Assembly (NCBI RefSeq): GCF_020178975.1
Contig: NZ_JAHXBU010000091.1
Span: forward strand, 186,001 to 250,000
DNA: 64,000 nucleotides
Source of the DNA: Cesiribacter sp. SM1
GTDB lineage: Bacteria; Bacteroidota; Bacteroidia; Cytophagales; Cyclobacteriaceae
Direction of reading: 5' to 3'
The position numbers and the translations under genes were made by a program. How positions within the stretch are numbered: position 1 is the first letter of the stretch; every line of letters begins with the position of its first letter. Under the pieces are notes generated by a model that was not told where the DNA came from, searched no databases, and saw only the letters and a program-made list of their open reading frames with translations. Of this stretch, positions 1 to 9,005 are shown piece by piece.

Positions 1-893
1 CTACACGCGGTATCGACAACTGGAAAGACCGCCTGATTACCATCTTTGTTACCCCTTTTATGAGCTGCTCTGCACGCCTGCCTGTTTATACAATTCTGAT
101 TGCCCTTGTAGTACCGGAAGAGCGGGTGTTGTGGTTTATAAACCTGCAGGGGCTGGCCCTTATGGGCATGTACCTGCTTGGCTTTGTAGCAGCCATTGTA
201 TCGGCCTTGCTGATGAAGCTGATCATCAAAACCAAAAAAAGTGGCTTCCTGATTATGGAGCTGCCGGCGTACCGCTGGCCGCGCTGGGGCAATGTGCTGC
301 TGATGACGGTAGAAAAATCAAAGACCTTTGTATTTGAGGCTGGTAAAATAATACTTGCAGTTTCTGTTATACTATGGGTACTGGCCTCCTACGGCCCCGG
401 TGACAGGATGGAGCAGGCAGAAAATGCTTATATAGCACAACACAGCGGCGAAGAAAACCTGGATGATAAACTTGCCTCTGTACGCCTGGAGCACTCCTAC
501 GCAGGTACCATAGGTAAATTTATGGAGCCTGTGATTGCTCCCCTGGGCTACGACTGGAAAATTGGCATTGCCCTGCTTTCTTCATTTGCAGCACGCGAAG
601 TGTTTGTTGGTACCATGGCAACCCTCTATAGCGTGGGCAGCAGTGCCGACGACGAAAATACGATCAGGAGTAGGATGCAGGCCGAAGTTAATCCTGCCAC
701 AGGTGGCCCCAGGTTTAACCTTGCCGTTGCCTTTTCGCTCCTGGTATTCTACGCCTTTGCCATGCAATGCACCAGCACCCTGGCCATTGTTAAAAAGGAA
801 ACCAACAGCTGGAAATGGCCTTTGCTGCAACTCACTTACATGACTGCACTGGCCTATGTATCTGCCCTGCTTGTTTACCAAACCCTTTCGTAA
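1..893 (+). CDS. feoB: Ferrous iron transporter FeoB, C-terminal part (5' end outside window)
   Basis: The reading frame is open from the first bases of the window (codons in phase with position 3) to the TAA at 891-893, so only the C-terminal membrane part is present. It begins with the segment DRLITIFVTPFMSCSARLPVY, typical of the conserved Gate core of FeoB, and continues with several hydrophobic segments, including the AAREVFVGTMATLYS and AMQCTSTLAIVKKET motifs of the second Gate repeat. FeoB moves Fe2+ across the inner membrane, with an N-terminal G domain that lies upstream of this window. The small Cys-rich gene at 895 follows immediately, as in many Bacteroidota feo operons. Identification is firm; the N-terminal G domain cannot be checked. 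Confidence 0.95.
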   Translation, partial: TRGIDNWKDRLITIFVTPFMSCSARLPVYTILIALVVPEERVLWFINLQGLALMGMYLLGFVAAIVSALLMKLIIKTKKSGFLIMELPAYRWPRWGNVLLMTVEKSKTFVFEAGKIILAVSVILWVLASYGPGDRMEQAENAYIAQHSGEENLDDKLASVRLEHSYAGTIGKFMEPVIAPLGYDWKIGIALLSSFAAREVFVGTMATLYSVGSSADDENTIRSRMQAEVNPATGGPRFNLAVAFSLLVFYAFAMQCTSTLAIVKKETNSWKWPLLQLTYMTALAYVSALLVYQTLS

Positions 894-894
894 T

Positions 895-1068
895 ATGATT
901 CAGGATATTTTAGTCTGGCTACTTTTTATTATTGCACTGGGCTACATTGGTAAGCTCCTCTACAGCAACTTTAAGCCTAGTAAGGGGGCGGCCTGTCCCA
1001 GGGGCTGTGGCAGCTGCAGCGCAATCGACATAAAAAAAATAGAGGCACAACTCAGAGACAGGGCATAA
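895..1068 (+). CDS. Small Cys-rich membrane protein linked to FeoB
   Basis: This is a 57-residue protein whose ATG lies one base after the feoB stop, so the two are translationally adjacent. It has one N-terminal transmembrane helix (ILVWLLFIIALGYIGKLLY) followed by a basic stretch and a cysteine cluster, CPRGCGSCS. This is the layout of the FeoB-associated Cys-rich membrane proteins (virus attachment p12 family name in Pfam). Such proteins are thought to assist FeoB or play a FeoC-like role, but the biochemical function is not established. The longer upstream start inside feoB (856) is rejected because it would overlap the feoB end in another frame. Confidence 0.85.
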   Translation: MIQDILVWLLFIIALGYIGKLLYSNFKPSKGAACPRGCGSCSAIDIKKIEAQLRDRA

Positions 1069-1085
1069 AAGCCCTGTCTTTTTTT
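1057..1085 (+). terminator. Intrinsic terminator of the feo operon
   Basis: A perfect 8-bp stem GACAGGGC / GCCCTGTC (1057-1064 with 1071-1078), loop ATAAAA, is followed by a run of seven T. The stop codon of the Cys-rich gene (1066-1068) lies inside the loop, so the hairpin overlaps the last codons of the gene. Confidence 0.9.
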
Positions 1086-1504
1086 CACCCAATATTTTCT
1101 GTACGCCCTTCTGTCTCTTTAATTCACCGCAGGCATCAACTTTTTTTTGAGCTAAAGCACCTGCACTTAAAACCATACTGTAATCACCCACTATGCTTTC
1201 TTTCACGGGAGCATTTTTACCCAAAATTGTACTACTAAAGTATTAGCCGTTAGCAGCAAATCAGGAAAAATGCTTATTTCCTCCTTTTTTGTAAACTCCT
1301 GGCCCCAACATTACATTGCACATTCGCTCCACAGATTTCCCCACCATTGTACTATTCTGCTGTTTTGAGTACTAAAACAATTCAGGTCTGTAGAAGCCTT
1401 CCACAAAACTCAGGCTTAATTTAACTGCAAGGCAGCTTTCAAGACCACACATTTTTTAAACTACGGCATTTACTAACGATCTGTCCCAACAAAAGGCACG
1501 GCAA
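1086..1504. other. Long intergenic region upstream of the first beta-helix gene
   Basis: No convincing gene is seen here. The distal part carries a block at 1390-1405 (GTAGAAGCCTTCCACA). It lies exactly 138 bp before the -7 box at 1528, as does a near-identical block (5586-5601) in front of the second paralogue. Confidence 0.5.
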
Positions 1505-1535
1505 TTTTTTCGTGAGCTGCATGGCTTTAATATTG
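1505..1535 (+). promoter_or_regulatory. Promoter of the first beta-helix gene
   Basis: The box TAATATTG (1528-1535) is a near match to the Bacteroidota -7 consensus TAnnTTTG. A T-rich TTTTTTCG element (1505-1512) lies 15 bp upstream. The same two boxes with the same spacing lie at 5701-5731 in front of the paralogue, and the distance from -7 box to start codon is 126 bp here and 125 bp there. Confidence 0.6.
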
Positions 1536-1653
1536 CAATAGTTCAGCAAAAATCTCTTGATCAGGCACTTACAGGAAGCACAACACCCTGGTAAGGAGTC
1601 TCTCGCAGAAGCTGAAGCTACACTATTAAAACCATTGCTTTAAAGACGGCTGC

Positions 1654-4600
1654 ATGAAAACATATTTATCTGCCAGATATTTAAAAGAATTTATTACAGG
1701 CTTTATCCTTACTGTTTTATTCCTTCTCTCCACCCCCCTACTGGCCCAGGACTGCGGATGCGACTATACCATTAGCACATCACAGGGTTATATCAAAGCC
1801 AGCGATGTACCAGCCATCAAACCTGGCAGCACAGTATGTATCAAAGCGGGTGTGCGCGGAAGACTGAAGCTGATGGGCTTCAAAGGCACAGCAGAACAGC
1901 CCATTACCTTTATCAACTGTGGCGGCAAAGTAATATTTGATAATACCACACAGGAGGGCACCTTCATATTCGAGAACAGCCGCTATTTCAGGGTTACAGG
2001 CAGCGGAGACCCTGCACATAAGTATGGTTTCCTGATCCGCACTGCCCCTAAGGGATCTGCCATGGGTGTTTCGGAAAGTGATTTTGAGATCGACCATGTT
2101 GAAATTGCCGATGCCGGCTTTGCAGGCATCATCTCTAAAATTGACCCCACCTGCACCAACAACCAGTATCACAGGGCTAATTTTACCATGCGCAATGTAT
2201 CCATTCACGATAATTACATACACGACACCTATGGCGAAGGCATGTACATTGGCAGCACTTCCTATGGTGGAAAATCATCAAGCTGCGGCACCTTATACCC
2301 CCACGTGATAGAAGGTCTGCGTATCTACAACAATCGCATTGAAAATACAGGTGCCGATGGCCTGCAGGTTTCTTCCGCAACCAAAGATGTAGCGGTGTAC
2401 AACAATACAATCTACCGTTATGGGCAGGATCCCTTCCAGTCGAGCCAGATCAATGGCCTGATGATAGGTGGCGGCAGCACCGGTAAATACTATAACAACA
2501 GCGTAATTGAGGGCAAAGGCATGGGTATCTGCAGCTTTGGCATTGCAGATCTGTACTTATACAACAATTTGGTGGTAAGGTCTGGCGGCGATGGTATCTT
2601 TATTGATGAGCGCACTCCTATTCTACCCAACAGCGGCAACCATGTACATAATAATACGGTTGTTTCCAGCGGCAAGTACAGCATTCGCATGCTTTCACGT
2701 AACTCGGTTGGGAACACCTTCTACAACAACCTGATGGTAGCACCCGGCACCCTTACCGCTACCAGCACAGGCTCCTACAACTACCTCAACATTGTGCACA
2801 GCGATATTAAGTACGTGCAGAGCAACAATGTTAATGCTGCCACTGTAAAGGATGCGTATTTTGTAGATGCCGCTACAGGCAATTACCAGCTACAGCAAAC
2901 GAGCCCTGCCATTGATAAAGGCAAAACCCTCACCTACTTTAACTTCGATTTTAAGGGAACCTCACGCCCACAGGGCAGCAGCTACGATGCAGGTGCTTTT
3001 GAGTTCAGCGGCTCCGTACGTACCGATAATCAACTGCCTGTTGTTTCAGCAGGATCAGACAAGTCAGTCACGCTGCCAACCAACAGCATTACCCTTAGCG
3101 GCACAGCTTCTGATGCTGACGGCAGCATTGCCTCCACCACCTGGACTAAAGTAAGCGGACCTTCTGCCAGCATGAGCGGCGCTTCCACCCTTTCGCTCAA
3201 GCTTAGCAGCCTGCTGGAAGGTACCTATAACTTCCGCCTTACGGCCAAAGATAATGCCGGTGCCACCAAGACTGATGATGTGGTGCTAACTGTAAAGTCG
3301 CAGACCAGCTCTACCACTACCAATGGGCTCAGCTACAAATACTACACCACCACCAGTGGAAGCCCCTGGAAGGTACTGCCTAACTTCTCCAGTCTTACAC
3401 CTGCCAAAACAGGTACCATCAGCAACTTTAGCCTGTCGCCTAAAACCCAGAGCAATTACTTTGCATTCCTCTACGAAGGGCAGATACAGATAGATGCAGC
3501 AGGTACTTATACCTTCTACACCTACTCCGATGACGGCAGCCAGCTCTTCATCAACGGAAATCTGGTAGCCAATAACGATGGTGCTCATGCTGCACAGGAA
3601 AGATCAGGCTCTGTTTACCTTGCTGCCGGTAAGCACAACATTAAAGTGACTTATTTTGAACATGTAAACGGAGAAACCCTGGCTGTGAAATACTCCGGCC
3701 CCGGCATCAGCAAGCAGACAATACCAGACAGTAAGCTATTCAAAGGGAGCAGCACCACCATCAATGCTGCACCTACTGTAAGCGCAGGATCAGACAAAAC
3801 CATTACCCTGCCAACCAACAGCATTACGTTAAGCGGTACAGCTTCTGATGCTGATGGCACTGTTGCATCTGTAGCCTGGAGCAAAATAAGCGGCGCTACC
3901 GTTACAATGAGTGGTACTTCTACCCTTTCGCTTTCGTTAAGCAACCTGCTGGAAGGCACCTACACCTTTCGACTTACCGCTAAAGACAATGCCGGTGCTA
4001 CCAGGTACGATGATGTGGTAGTAAATGTGAAGTCTTCAACCACCAGTTCGACCAATGGGCTGAACTATAAATACTACACTACCAGCAGCAGCAATCCCTG
4101 GAAACTGCTTCCTGACTTCTCTAAACTTACTGTTGTAAAAACCGGCACCATTAGTAACTTCAGTATTTCTCCCAAGACCCAGAGCGATTACTTTGGCTTT
4201 GTGTACGAGGGGCAGATTCAGATAGATGCTGCAGGCACCTATACCTTTTACGCTTACTCTGATGATGGCAGTCAGTTGTTCATTGATGGCTCTATGGTTG
4301 TAAACAACGATGGCACACACGGAGCACAGGAAAGATCAGGTTCTGTTTACCTGGCTGCAGGAAGGCACAGCATCAGGGTCACTTACTTCGATTACATCAA
4401 CGGCGAAACACTGGCGGTTAAATGGGCTGGTCCGGGCATAAGCAAACAGACAATTCCAAATACCAGACTATTTACAGGAAGCAGTACAAGCACCTCCACC
4501 GCCTCTGTTGCTGCTGCGGGCACCGACAGCTACTCAGGCAGCACTTCCAGCTTCTCTACAGCAGATACTACAGACATAGAGGAGATCAGCACCGCCGGCA

Positions 4601-4899
4601 ACGGCAGTACAGACTCTTTGCAGCTGGCCAGCAGCTTTGATGAAACACCAGCACTCACCGCTTACCCAAACCCCGCCTCAGATTACCTGGAGGTAGAATT
4701 AGGAAGCAGCTTCAGGGGCAAAGTAAATCTGCTGATCATTAATATGGCCGGGCAGCTGCAGTTTAGCAAGAGCCTGGATACCAGTGATGCTACCTCGCTA
4801 AGACTAAACCTGAACGAGGCACAGCTGCAGCCCGGCCTGTACATTCTGAAGGCCAGTGATGGACTTAGCAGCAAATCCCTCAAAATCATAAAAAAATAA
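1654..4899 (+). CDS. Secreted beta-helix protein with two Ig/PKD-like and two PA14 domains and a T9SS sorting domain
   Basis: This 1081-residue protein has a signal peptide (1-32, ending LLAQ), a right-handed parallel beta-helix of pectate-lyase type (about 60-445, rich in NN and Y-N-N turns), then two Ig/PKD-like plus PA14 units. The first unit spans about 458-548 and 557-699, the second about 702-793 and 802-945. A Ser/Thr-rich linker leads to a type IX secretion C-terminal domain (about 1000-1081, starting AYPNPASDYLEV and ending PGLYILKASD). PA14 domains often bind carbohydrate and the beta-helix suggests polysaccharide binding or cleavage, but no catalytic residues could be assigned. It should be exported by Sec and passed through the outer membrane by T9SS. 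The paralogue at 5849 shares the beta-helix but has only one Ig-PA14 unit. Confidence 0.88.
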   Translation: MKTYLSARYLKEFITGFILTVLFLLSTPLLAQDCGCDYTISTSQGYIKASDVPAIKPGSTVCIKAGVRGRLKLMGFKGTAEQPITFINCGGKVIFDNTTQEGTFIFENSRYFRVTGSGDPAHKYGFLIRTAPKGSAMGVSESDFEIDHVEIADAGFAGIISKIDPTCTNNQYHRANFTMRNVSIHDNYIHDTYGEGMYIGSTSYGGKSSSCGTLYPHVIEGLRIYNNRIENTGADGLQVSSATKDVAVYNNTIYRYGQDPFQSSQINGLMIGGGSTGKYYNNSVIEGKGMGICSFGIADLYLYNNLVVRSGGDGIFIDERTPILPNSGNHVHNNTVVSSGKYSIRMLSRNSVGNTFYNNLMVAPGTLTATSTGSYNYLNIVHSDIKYVQSNNVNAATVKDAYFVDAATGNYQLQQTSPAIDKGKTLTYFNFDFKGTSRPQGSSYDAGAFEFSGSVRTDNQLPVVSAGSDKSVTLPTNSITLSGTASDADGSIASTTWTKVSGPSASMSGASTLSLKLSSLLEGTYNFRLTAKDNAGATKTDDVVLTVKSQTSSTTTNGLSYKYYTTTSGSPWKVLPNFSSLTPAKTGTISNFSLSPKTQSNYFAFLYEGQIQIDAAGTYTFYTYSDDGSQLFINGNLVANNDGAHAAQERSGSVYLAAGKHNIKVTYFEHVNGETLAVKYSGPGISKQTIPDSKLFKGSSTTINAAPTVSAGSDKTITLPTNSITLSGTASDADGTVASVAWSKISGATVTMSGTSTLSLSLSNLLEGTYTFRLTAKDNAGATRYDDVVVNVKSSTTSSTNGLNYKYYTTSSSNPWKLLPDFSKLTVVKTGTISNFSISPKTQSDYFGFVYEGQIQIDAAGTYTFYAYSDDGSQLFIDGSMVVNNDGTHGAQERSGSVYLAAGRHSIRVTYFDYINGETLAVKWAGPGISKQTIPNTRLFTGSSTSTSTASVAAAGTDSYSGSTSSFSTADTTDIEEISTAGNGSTDSLQLASSFDETPALTAYPNPASDYLEVELGSSFRGKVNLLIINMAGQLQFSKSLDTSDATSLRLNLNEAQLQPGLYILKASDGLSSKSLKIIKK
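3018..4488 (+). repeat. Internal tandem duplication of an Ig-PA14 unit
   Basis: Two copies of about 735 bp (near 3018-3755 and 3756-4488) encode Ig/PKD-like plus PA14 units with nearly the same sequence. Both start PxVSAGSDKxxTLPTNSITL and end GPGISKQTIP. The paralogue at 5849-8626 has only a single copy, so the duplication is probably recent and specific to this gene. Confidence 0.85.
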
Positions 4900-4931
4900 T
4901 TCTGAACTCTGACACTCGTTTCTAACAATGA

Positions 4932-4962
4932 AAAAGCCCCGGTAACGGGGCCTTTTTTTTTG
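4932..4962 (+). terminator. Intrinsic terminator
   Basis: Stem GCCCCG / CGGGGC (4936-4941 with 4946-4951), loop GTAA, is followed by ten T. It lies 36 bp after the stop of the first beta-helix gene. Confidence 0.92.
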
Positions 4963-5700
4963 CAGTAAGCTGTTACCGACAGCAATCTTTAAAATATCTG
5001 CCTAGCAGTGCTTATGAGTGCCATCGTGAAAATAAGCTGTGTTTTTTGTGGTGTCTACAGCAAAGCTGTGCTCCCTTTCCCAGCTTTTGTATGGCAGCAA
5101 CACCATAGGGTACAGAGCTTTCCTGATAATACCATTGAAGTAAACAGCTGCCGAAGTTCAGGGAATTAGACCAAAGGAGGAAAACTAGCCTGTGTTTGGC
5201 GTTGGCAGCAAGTAGTACAGCACTCAATAGTAACCTTGTTCCACACTTTGCGTTAAAGGATGAGGGCAGCAAGTAGCCCCGATGTTAAACATTAGCATCT
5301 TATATTTTTTAATGTCTCCAGGAGCCGTAGCCGCACATCAAATGGAGTGTGGTATTTTTTCAACGGCAAGGAGTTAATCTGTCTGTCTTTCACCAGTTTA
5401 CAAAGCAGTCAGAATTGCAAATATTCAAGATACACCTACAACGGCAAGCGCTTGGCCTACTTCTGAATATTGTTTTTCCCGAATAACTGCTCAACAAATC
5501 CTGTTTCTTACATTGCTTATTACATCCACACTTTTCTACATTCTTGCACTATGTTCCAACATCATTGTCTTTTTGCAATAATGTTGTAGAAAGCCTCCAC
5601 ATCTTACACGCACCGTTAGCAGCAACATTAGGCACTAATTCCACACATTCCATAAGTTTTTGCTTTATCTAACGCTCCCGCCATATAATTGCCGGAATCT
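4963..5700. other. Long intergenic region between the two paralogues
   Basis: No supported gene lies in these 740 bp. The part from about 5570 onward is the upstream control region of the second paralogue. It holds an element at 5571-5592 that recurs with two mismatches at 8821-8842 before the BLUF gene. Confidence 0.5.
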
Positions 5701-5731
5701 TTTTTTCGGGCCTGTATAGGCCCTAATATTG
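5701..5731 (+). promoter_or_regulatory. Promoter of the second beta-helix gene
   Basis: TTTTTTCG (5701-5708), a 15-bp spacer and TAATATTG (5724-5731) reproduce the promoter at 1505-1535. The leader from -7 box to ATG is 125 bp, which supports the start at 5849 rather than the in-frame start at 5729, which would lie inside the -7 box. Confidence 0.6.
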
Positions 5732-5848
5732 CATCACAGTTTCAATAGCTTGTCGATCAGCCATTTGCAACCAGCGCGCCCCCTGCAAACTGCCCGGCAA
5801 AACATTTTATCAGTTTTATTAAATCCTCAACCCACAAGGATCAGTACA

Positions 5849-8626
5849 ATGCACACCTACACTTATTCTAAAATTTTTAGAACATTCATTACATGCATCA
5901 CCCTGGTGCTCCTTACTATTATTTCCTTTACAGCTCAGGCACAGAATTGTGATTGCGATTTTACCATCAGCACCAGCCAAAGCTATATGCTGGCAGAAAA
6001 TTACCCGCAGATAAAACCCGGCAGCACTGTTTGTATAGAGGCCGGCAAAAGGGGCAGGCTTAAACTTATCGGTTTTAAGGGCACCAAAGATCAGCCTATT
6101 ATTTTCAAGAACTGCGGCGGCCAGGTAGTGTTTGAAAATACCACGCAGGAAGGCACTTTCATTGTAGAGAACTCTCGCTACTTCAGGGTTACAGGCACAG
6201 GAGATTCCAGGTTTAAGTATGGCTTTCTGCTGAAAACAGCCCCTAAAGGCACCGCCATGGGCCTTTCTGAAACCGATTTTGAAATAGACCATGTAGAAAT
6301 TGCCGATGCAGGATTTGCCGGTATCATGGCCAAGATTGAGCCAAACTGCAATAACACCGAGTATCACCGCGCAAACTTTACCATGCGCAACATCTCTATT
6401 CACGATAACTACATTCATGATACCCATGGCGAAGGCATGTACCTGGGCAGCTCGGCCTATGGCGGTAAATCTACCCCCTGCGGAAAATTGTACCCGCATG
6501 TAATTGAAGGCCTGCGTGTTTACAACAACCGCGTGGAGAACACAGGTGCCGATGGCATCCAGATTTCTTCTGCGAGCAAGGATGTAGAAGTTTACAACAA
6601 TGAAATTTATAAATACGGACAGGATCCCTTTAACCCGGTTCACGTAAACGGCCTTATGATTGGCGGTGGCAGTACCGGAAAATACTACAACAACAGCATT
6701 ATAGATGGTGCCGGTCTGGGTATATGTAGCTTTGGCATAGGAGACCTGTACCTCTTCAACAACCTGGTGGTTAGGTCTGGCGGAGAAGGAATTTTCATCG
6801 ACGAAAGAACTGCTCTGTTACCCAACAGCGGCAACCACGTTCACAACAATACGGTAATTGCTCCGGGCAAAGACTGTATTAAGATGCAGTCACGCAACTC
6901 GGTTGGCAATACCTTCTACAACAACCTGCTGGTAGCGCCGGGCACTCTTCACCTGAACTACTACACCAGGAGCCAGTACATTCACGTTATTCACAGTGAT
7001 ATCAAATATGTACAGAGCAACAACTCGTTTGTACCTACAGTAAAGGAAGCACAGTTTGTAGATCCCGCATCTGGCAACTACCGGCTACAGCAGTCGAGCC
7101 CGGCCATAGAAAAGGGCAGAATCCTGAGCTACTTCAAGCATGATTATGACGGAAATGCCCGCCCACAGGGCAACACCTTCGATAATGGAGCTTTTGAGTA
7201 CAGCGGCTCTGTACGTACCGATAACCAGGCACCTGTGGTTGCTGCAGGCAACGACCAAAATATTACCCTGCCCACCAGCTCTCTTAGCCTAAGCGGCAGT
7301 GCCAGCGATCCTGATGGCAATATTGTTTCCAGCAGCTGGACCCAGCTAAGCGGCCCTTCTGCCAGCATCAGCGGTGCCAATACACTTACCCTGAAGCTCT
7401 CCAACCTTGTTGAAGGCTCCTACACCTTTCAGCTAACAGCTACAGATAATGTAGGCAGCAGCAGTTCCGACGAAGTACAGGTTACGGTAAAACCACAACC
7501 AGCATCTGGCGAGCCTGTAACTGCTAACGGCCTTAGCTATAAATTCTACAGCACCAGCAGCGGTAATCCCTGGAAATACCTGCCCGATTTCTCACGCCTT
7601 ACACCTGAAAAGACCGGCACGGTCAGCAACTTCAGCCTTTCTCCAAAAACACAGAACAACTACTTTGCTTTTGTTTTTGAAGGAAAGATCCTGATAGACA
7701 CCGAAGGCACCTACACCTTCTACTCCAGGTCAGATGACGGCAGCCAGCTGTTCATCAACGGAAACATGGTAGTGAACAACGATGGCGCGCATGCTGCAAT
7801 CGAAAAATCCGGTACAGTTCAGCTGGAGGCCGGCCTGCACGACATCAAGGTTACCTACTTTGAACACATCAGCAGCGAGACCCTGGTGGTACAGTATGAA
7901 GGCCCCGGTATTGGCAAAAAGCCTATTCCTGATACCAAACTCTTTACCGGCAGCGGAGAGAACAACAACACCACCCCTGCTGATGAACCCCAGGCAGAGG
8001 AAGCGCTAAATTCCGACAGTACCACAGACCCGGAAGCACCAAGCAACCTGAATGTATCTGCCAATGCTTATATGAGCAGTGCCGGAATTAACTGGCAGGA
8101 CAACAGCAGCAATGAGAAAGGGTTTGAGATTTTCATGAGTGTTGGCAACAACAGCAGCTATAAGCAGGTGGGCAGCACAGGCTCAAACAAAACCGGCTAT
8201 GGCGTTGGCATCAGCAAAGGCAATGTCTACTACTTTAAAATCAGAGCCAAGATTGGCACCGGCCACTCTGCATTCTCTAACGAAGTAAGGCTTGATGCAG
8301 ATGTTTCCAGCAGCTCACGCGTAGCGTCTGCCGATACACTCGCAGATGCTGGCAGCAGCCAGGCCCAAGCCTTTAACCAGGCAGCCGTATATCCAAATCC
8401 TGCCACCGACTGGGTGAACATCTCTTTTGGTGATGAATTTAACGGCAAGGTAAAAGTTCAGCTCGTGAATATGACAGGCGAGCAGAAGCTTAGTAAAACC
8501 ATACAGGTAGCAGCAGGCTACCCAATAAAACTTAGCCTGAACGAGAAGCAGCTTGAGCCAGGCCTGTACATCATCAACATCAGCGACGGTGTAAACAGCA
8601 AAAGCTTAAGGCTCTACAAAGAATAA
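5849..8626 (+). CDS. Secreted beta-helix protein with Ig/PKD-like, PA14, FnIII and T9SS sorting domains
   Basis: This 925-residue paralogue of the neighbouring upstream gene has a signal peptide (1-32), a parallel beta-helix (about 60-440) and one Ig/PKD-like (about 453-548) plus PA14 unit (about 560-702). A fibronectin type III-like domain (about 727-815, starting APSNLNVSA) and a T9SS C-terminal domain (about 846-925, starting VYPNPATDWVNIS) complete it. Compared with the first copy, the second Ig-PA14 unit is missing and FnIII takes its place. The start is set at the ATG 5849, just before a good signal peptide (MHTYTYSKIFR). The longer frame from 5729 would add 40 non-signal residues and overlap the promoter. 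A surface or secreted role in polysaccharide binding or breakdown is inferred. Confidence 0.88.
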   Translation: MHTYTYSKIFRTFITCITLVLLTIISFTAQAQNCDCDFTISTSQSYMLAENYPQIKPGSTVCIEAGKRGRLKLIGFKGTKDQPIIFKNCGGQVVFENTTQEGTFIVENSRYFRVTGTGDSRFKYGFLLKTAPKGTAMGLSETDFEIDHVEIADAGFAGIMAKIEPNCNNTEYHRANFTMRNISIHDNYIHDTHGEGMYLGSSAYGGKSTPCGKLYPHVIEGLRVYNNRVENTGADGIQISSASKDVEVYNNEIYKYGQDPFNPVHVNGLMIGGGSTGKYYNNSIIDGAGLGICSFGIGDLYLFNNLVVRSGGEGIFIDERTALLPNSGNHVHNNTVIAPGKDCIKMQSRNSVGNTFYNNLLVAPGTLHLNYYTRSQYIHVIHSDIKYVQSNNSFVPTVKEAQFVDPASGNYRLQQSSPAIEKGRILSYFKHDYDGNARPQGNTFDNGAFEYSGSVRTDNQAPVVAAGNDQNITLPTSSLSLSGSASDPDGNIVSSSWTQLSGPSASISGANTLTLKLSNLVEGSYTFQLTATDNVGSSSSDEVQVTVKPQPASGEPVTANGLSYKFYSTSSGNPWKYLPDFSRLTPEKTGTVSNFSLSPKTQNNYFAFVFEGKILIDTEGTYTFYSRSDDGSQLFINGNMVVNNDGAHAAIEKSGTVQLEAGLHDIKVTYFEHISSETLVVQYEGPGIGKKPIPDTKLFTGSGENNNTTPADEPQAEEALNSDSTTDPEAPSNLNVSANAYMSSAGINWQDNSSNEKGFEIFMSVGNNSSYKQVGSTGSNKTGYGVGISKGNVYYFKIRAKIGTGHSAFSNEVRLDADVSSSSRVASADTLADAGSSQAQAFNQAAVYPNPATDWVNISFGDEFNGKVKVQLVNMTGEQKLSKTIQVAAGYPIKLSLNEKQLEPGLYIINISDGVNSKSLRLYKE

Positions 8627-8650
8627 TCAGCTTAGTCACAATCATCAATC

Positions 8651-8683
8651 AAAAAAGCACGGATCTTTTTCCGTGCTTTTTTT
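8651..8683 (+). terminator. Intrinsic terminator
   Basis: Stem AGCACGG / CCGTGCT (8656-8662 with 8671-8677), flanked by six A on the left and seven T on the right, lies 24 bp after the second beta-helix gene. Confidence 0.9.
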
Positions 8684-8820
8684 GCATTGAGGCAACAATA
8701 AGAGCGAAAGCCAGCAAAGCAAGGCCTATTGGCAGCCGGAAAACAACGACATACATGCAAATACCTACATAAAAATGTATAACGTTTAATAATTTAATCA
8801 CACCATTAGTCAAACAAGAT

Positions 8821-8842
8821 TTTTACAATAATATTGTAGAAA
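8821..8842. promoter_or_regulatory. Palindromic element shared with the second beta-helix gene
   Basis: The 15-bp perfect palindrome TACAATAATATTGTA (8824-8838) sits in a 22-bp block that matches 5571-5592 at 20 positions. It lies about 115 bp upstream of the BLUF promoter. A shared transcription factor site is inferred. Confidence 0.45.
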
Positions 8843-8930
8843 TGAGCAATGGAGTGAATAGCGGGGCGTTATAGGGCAAATATTGTATTTTAAAGCTTTT
8901 TTATAGAATTAGTCTATTTATTACCTCCCC

Positions 8931-8961
8931 TTGTAGTGGGCTTATATATGTTTTAAGTTTG
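8931..8961 (+). promoter_or_regulatory. Promoter of the BLUF gene
   Basis: The -33 TTG (8931-8933) and -7 box TAAGTTTG (8954-8961), 20 bp apart, fit the Bacteroidota consensus. The ATG follows 44 bp later. Confidence 0.6.
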
Positions 8962-9005
8962 CATTAGATAATTACACAAACGCAAAACCAAAACATTTCT
9001 CCCTC

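Noticed and set aside
5012-5272. Minus-strand frame between the beta-helix genes
   Set aside because: It has no start signal or known domain and lies in a region better explained as intergenic.
5819-6643. Long minus-strand frame of 274 residues
   Set aside because: It lies opposite a well-supported secreted protein gene and has no domain or signal; it is a shadow frame.
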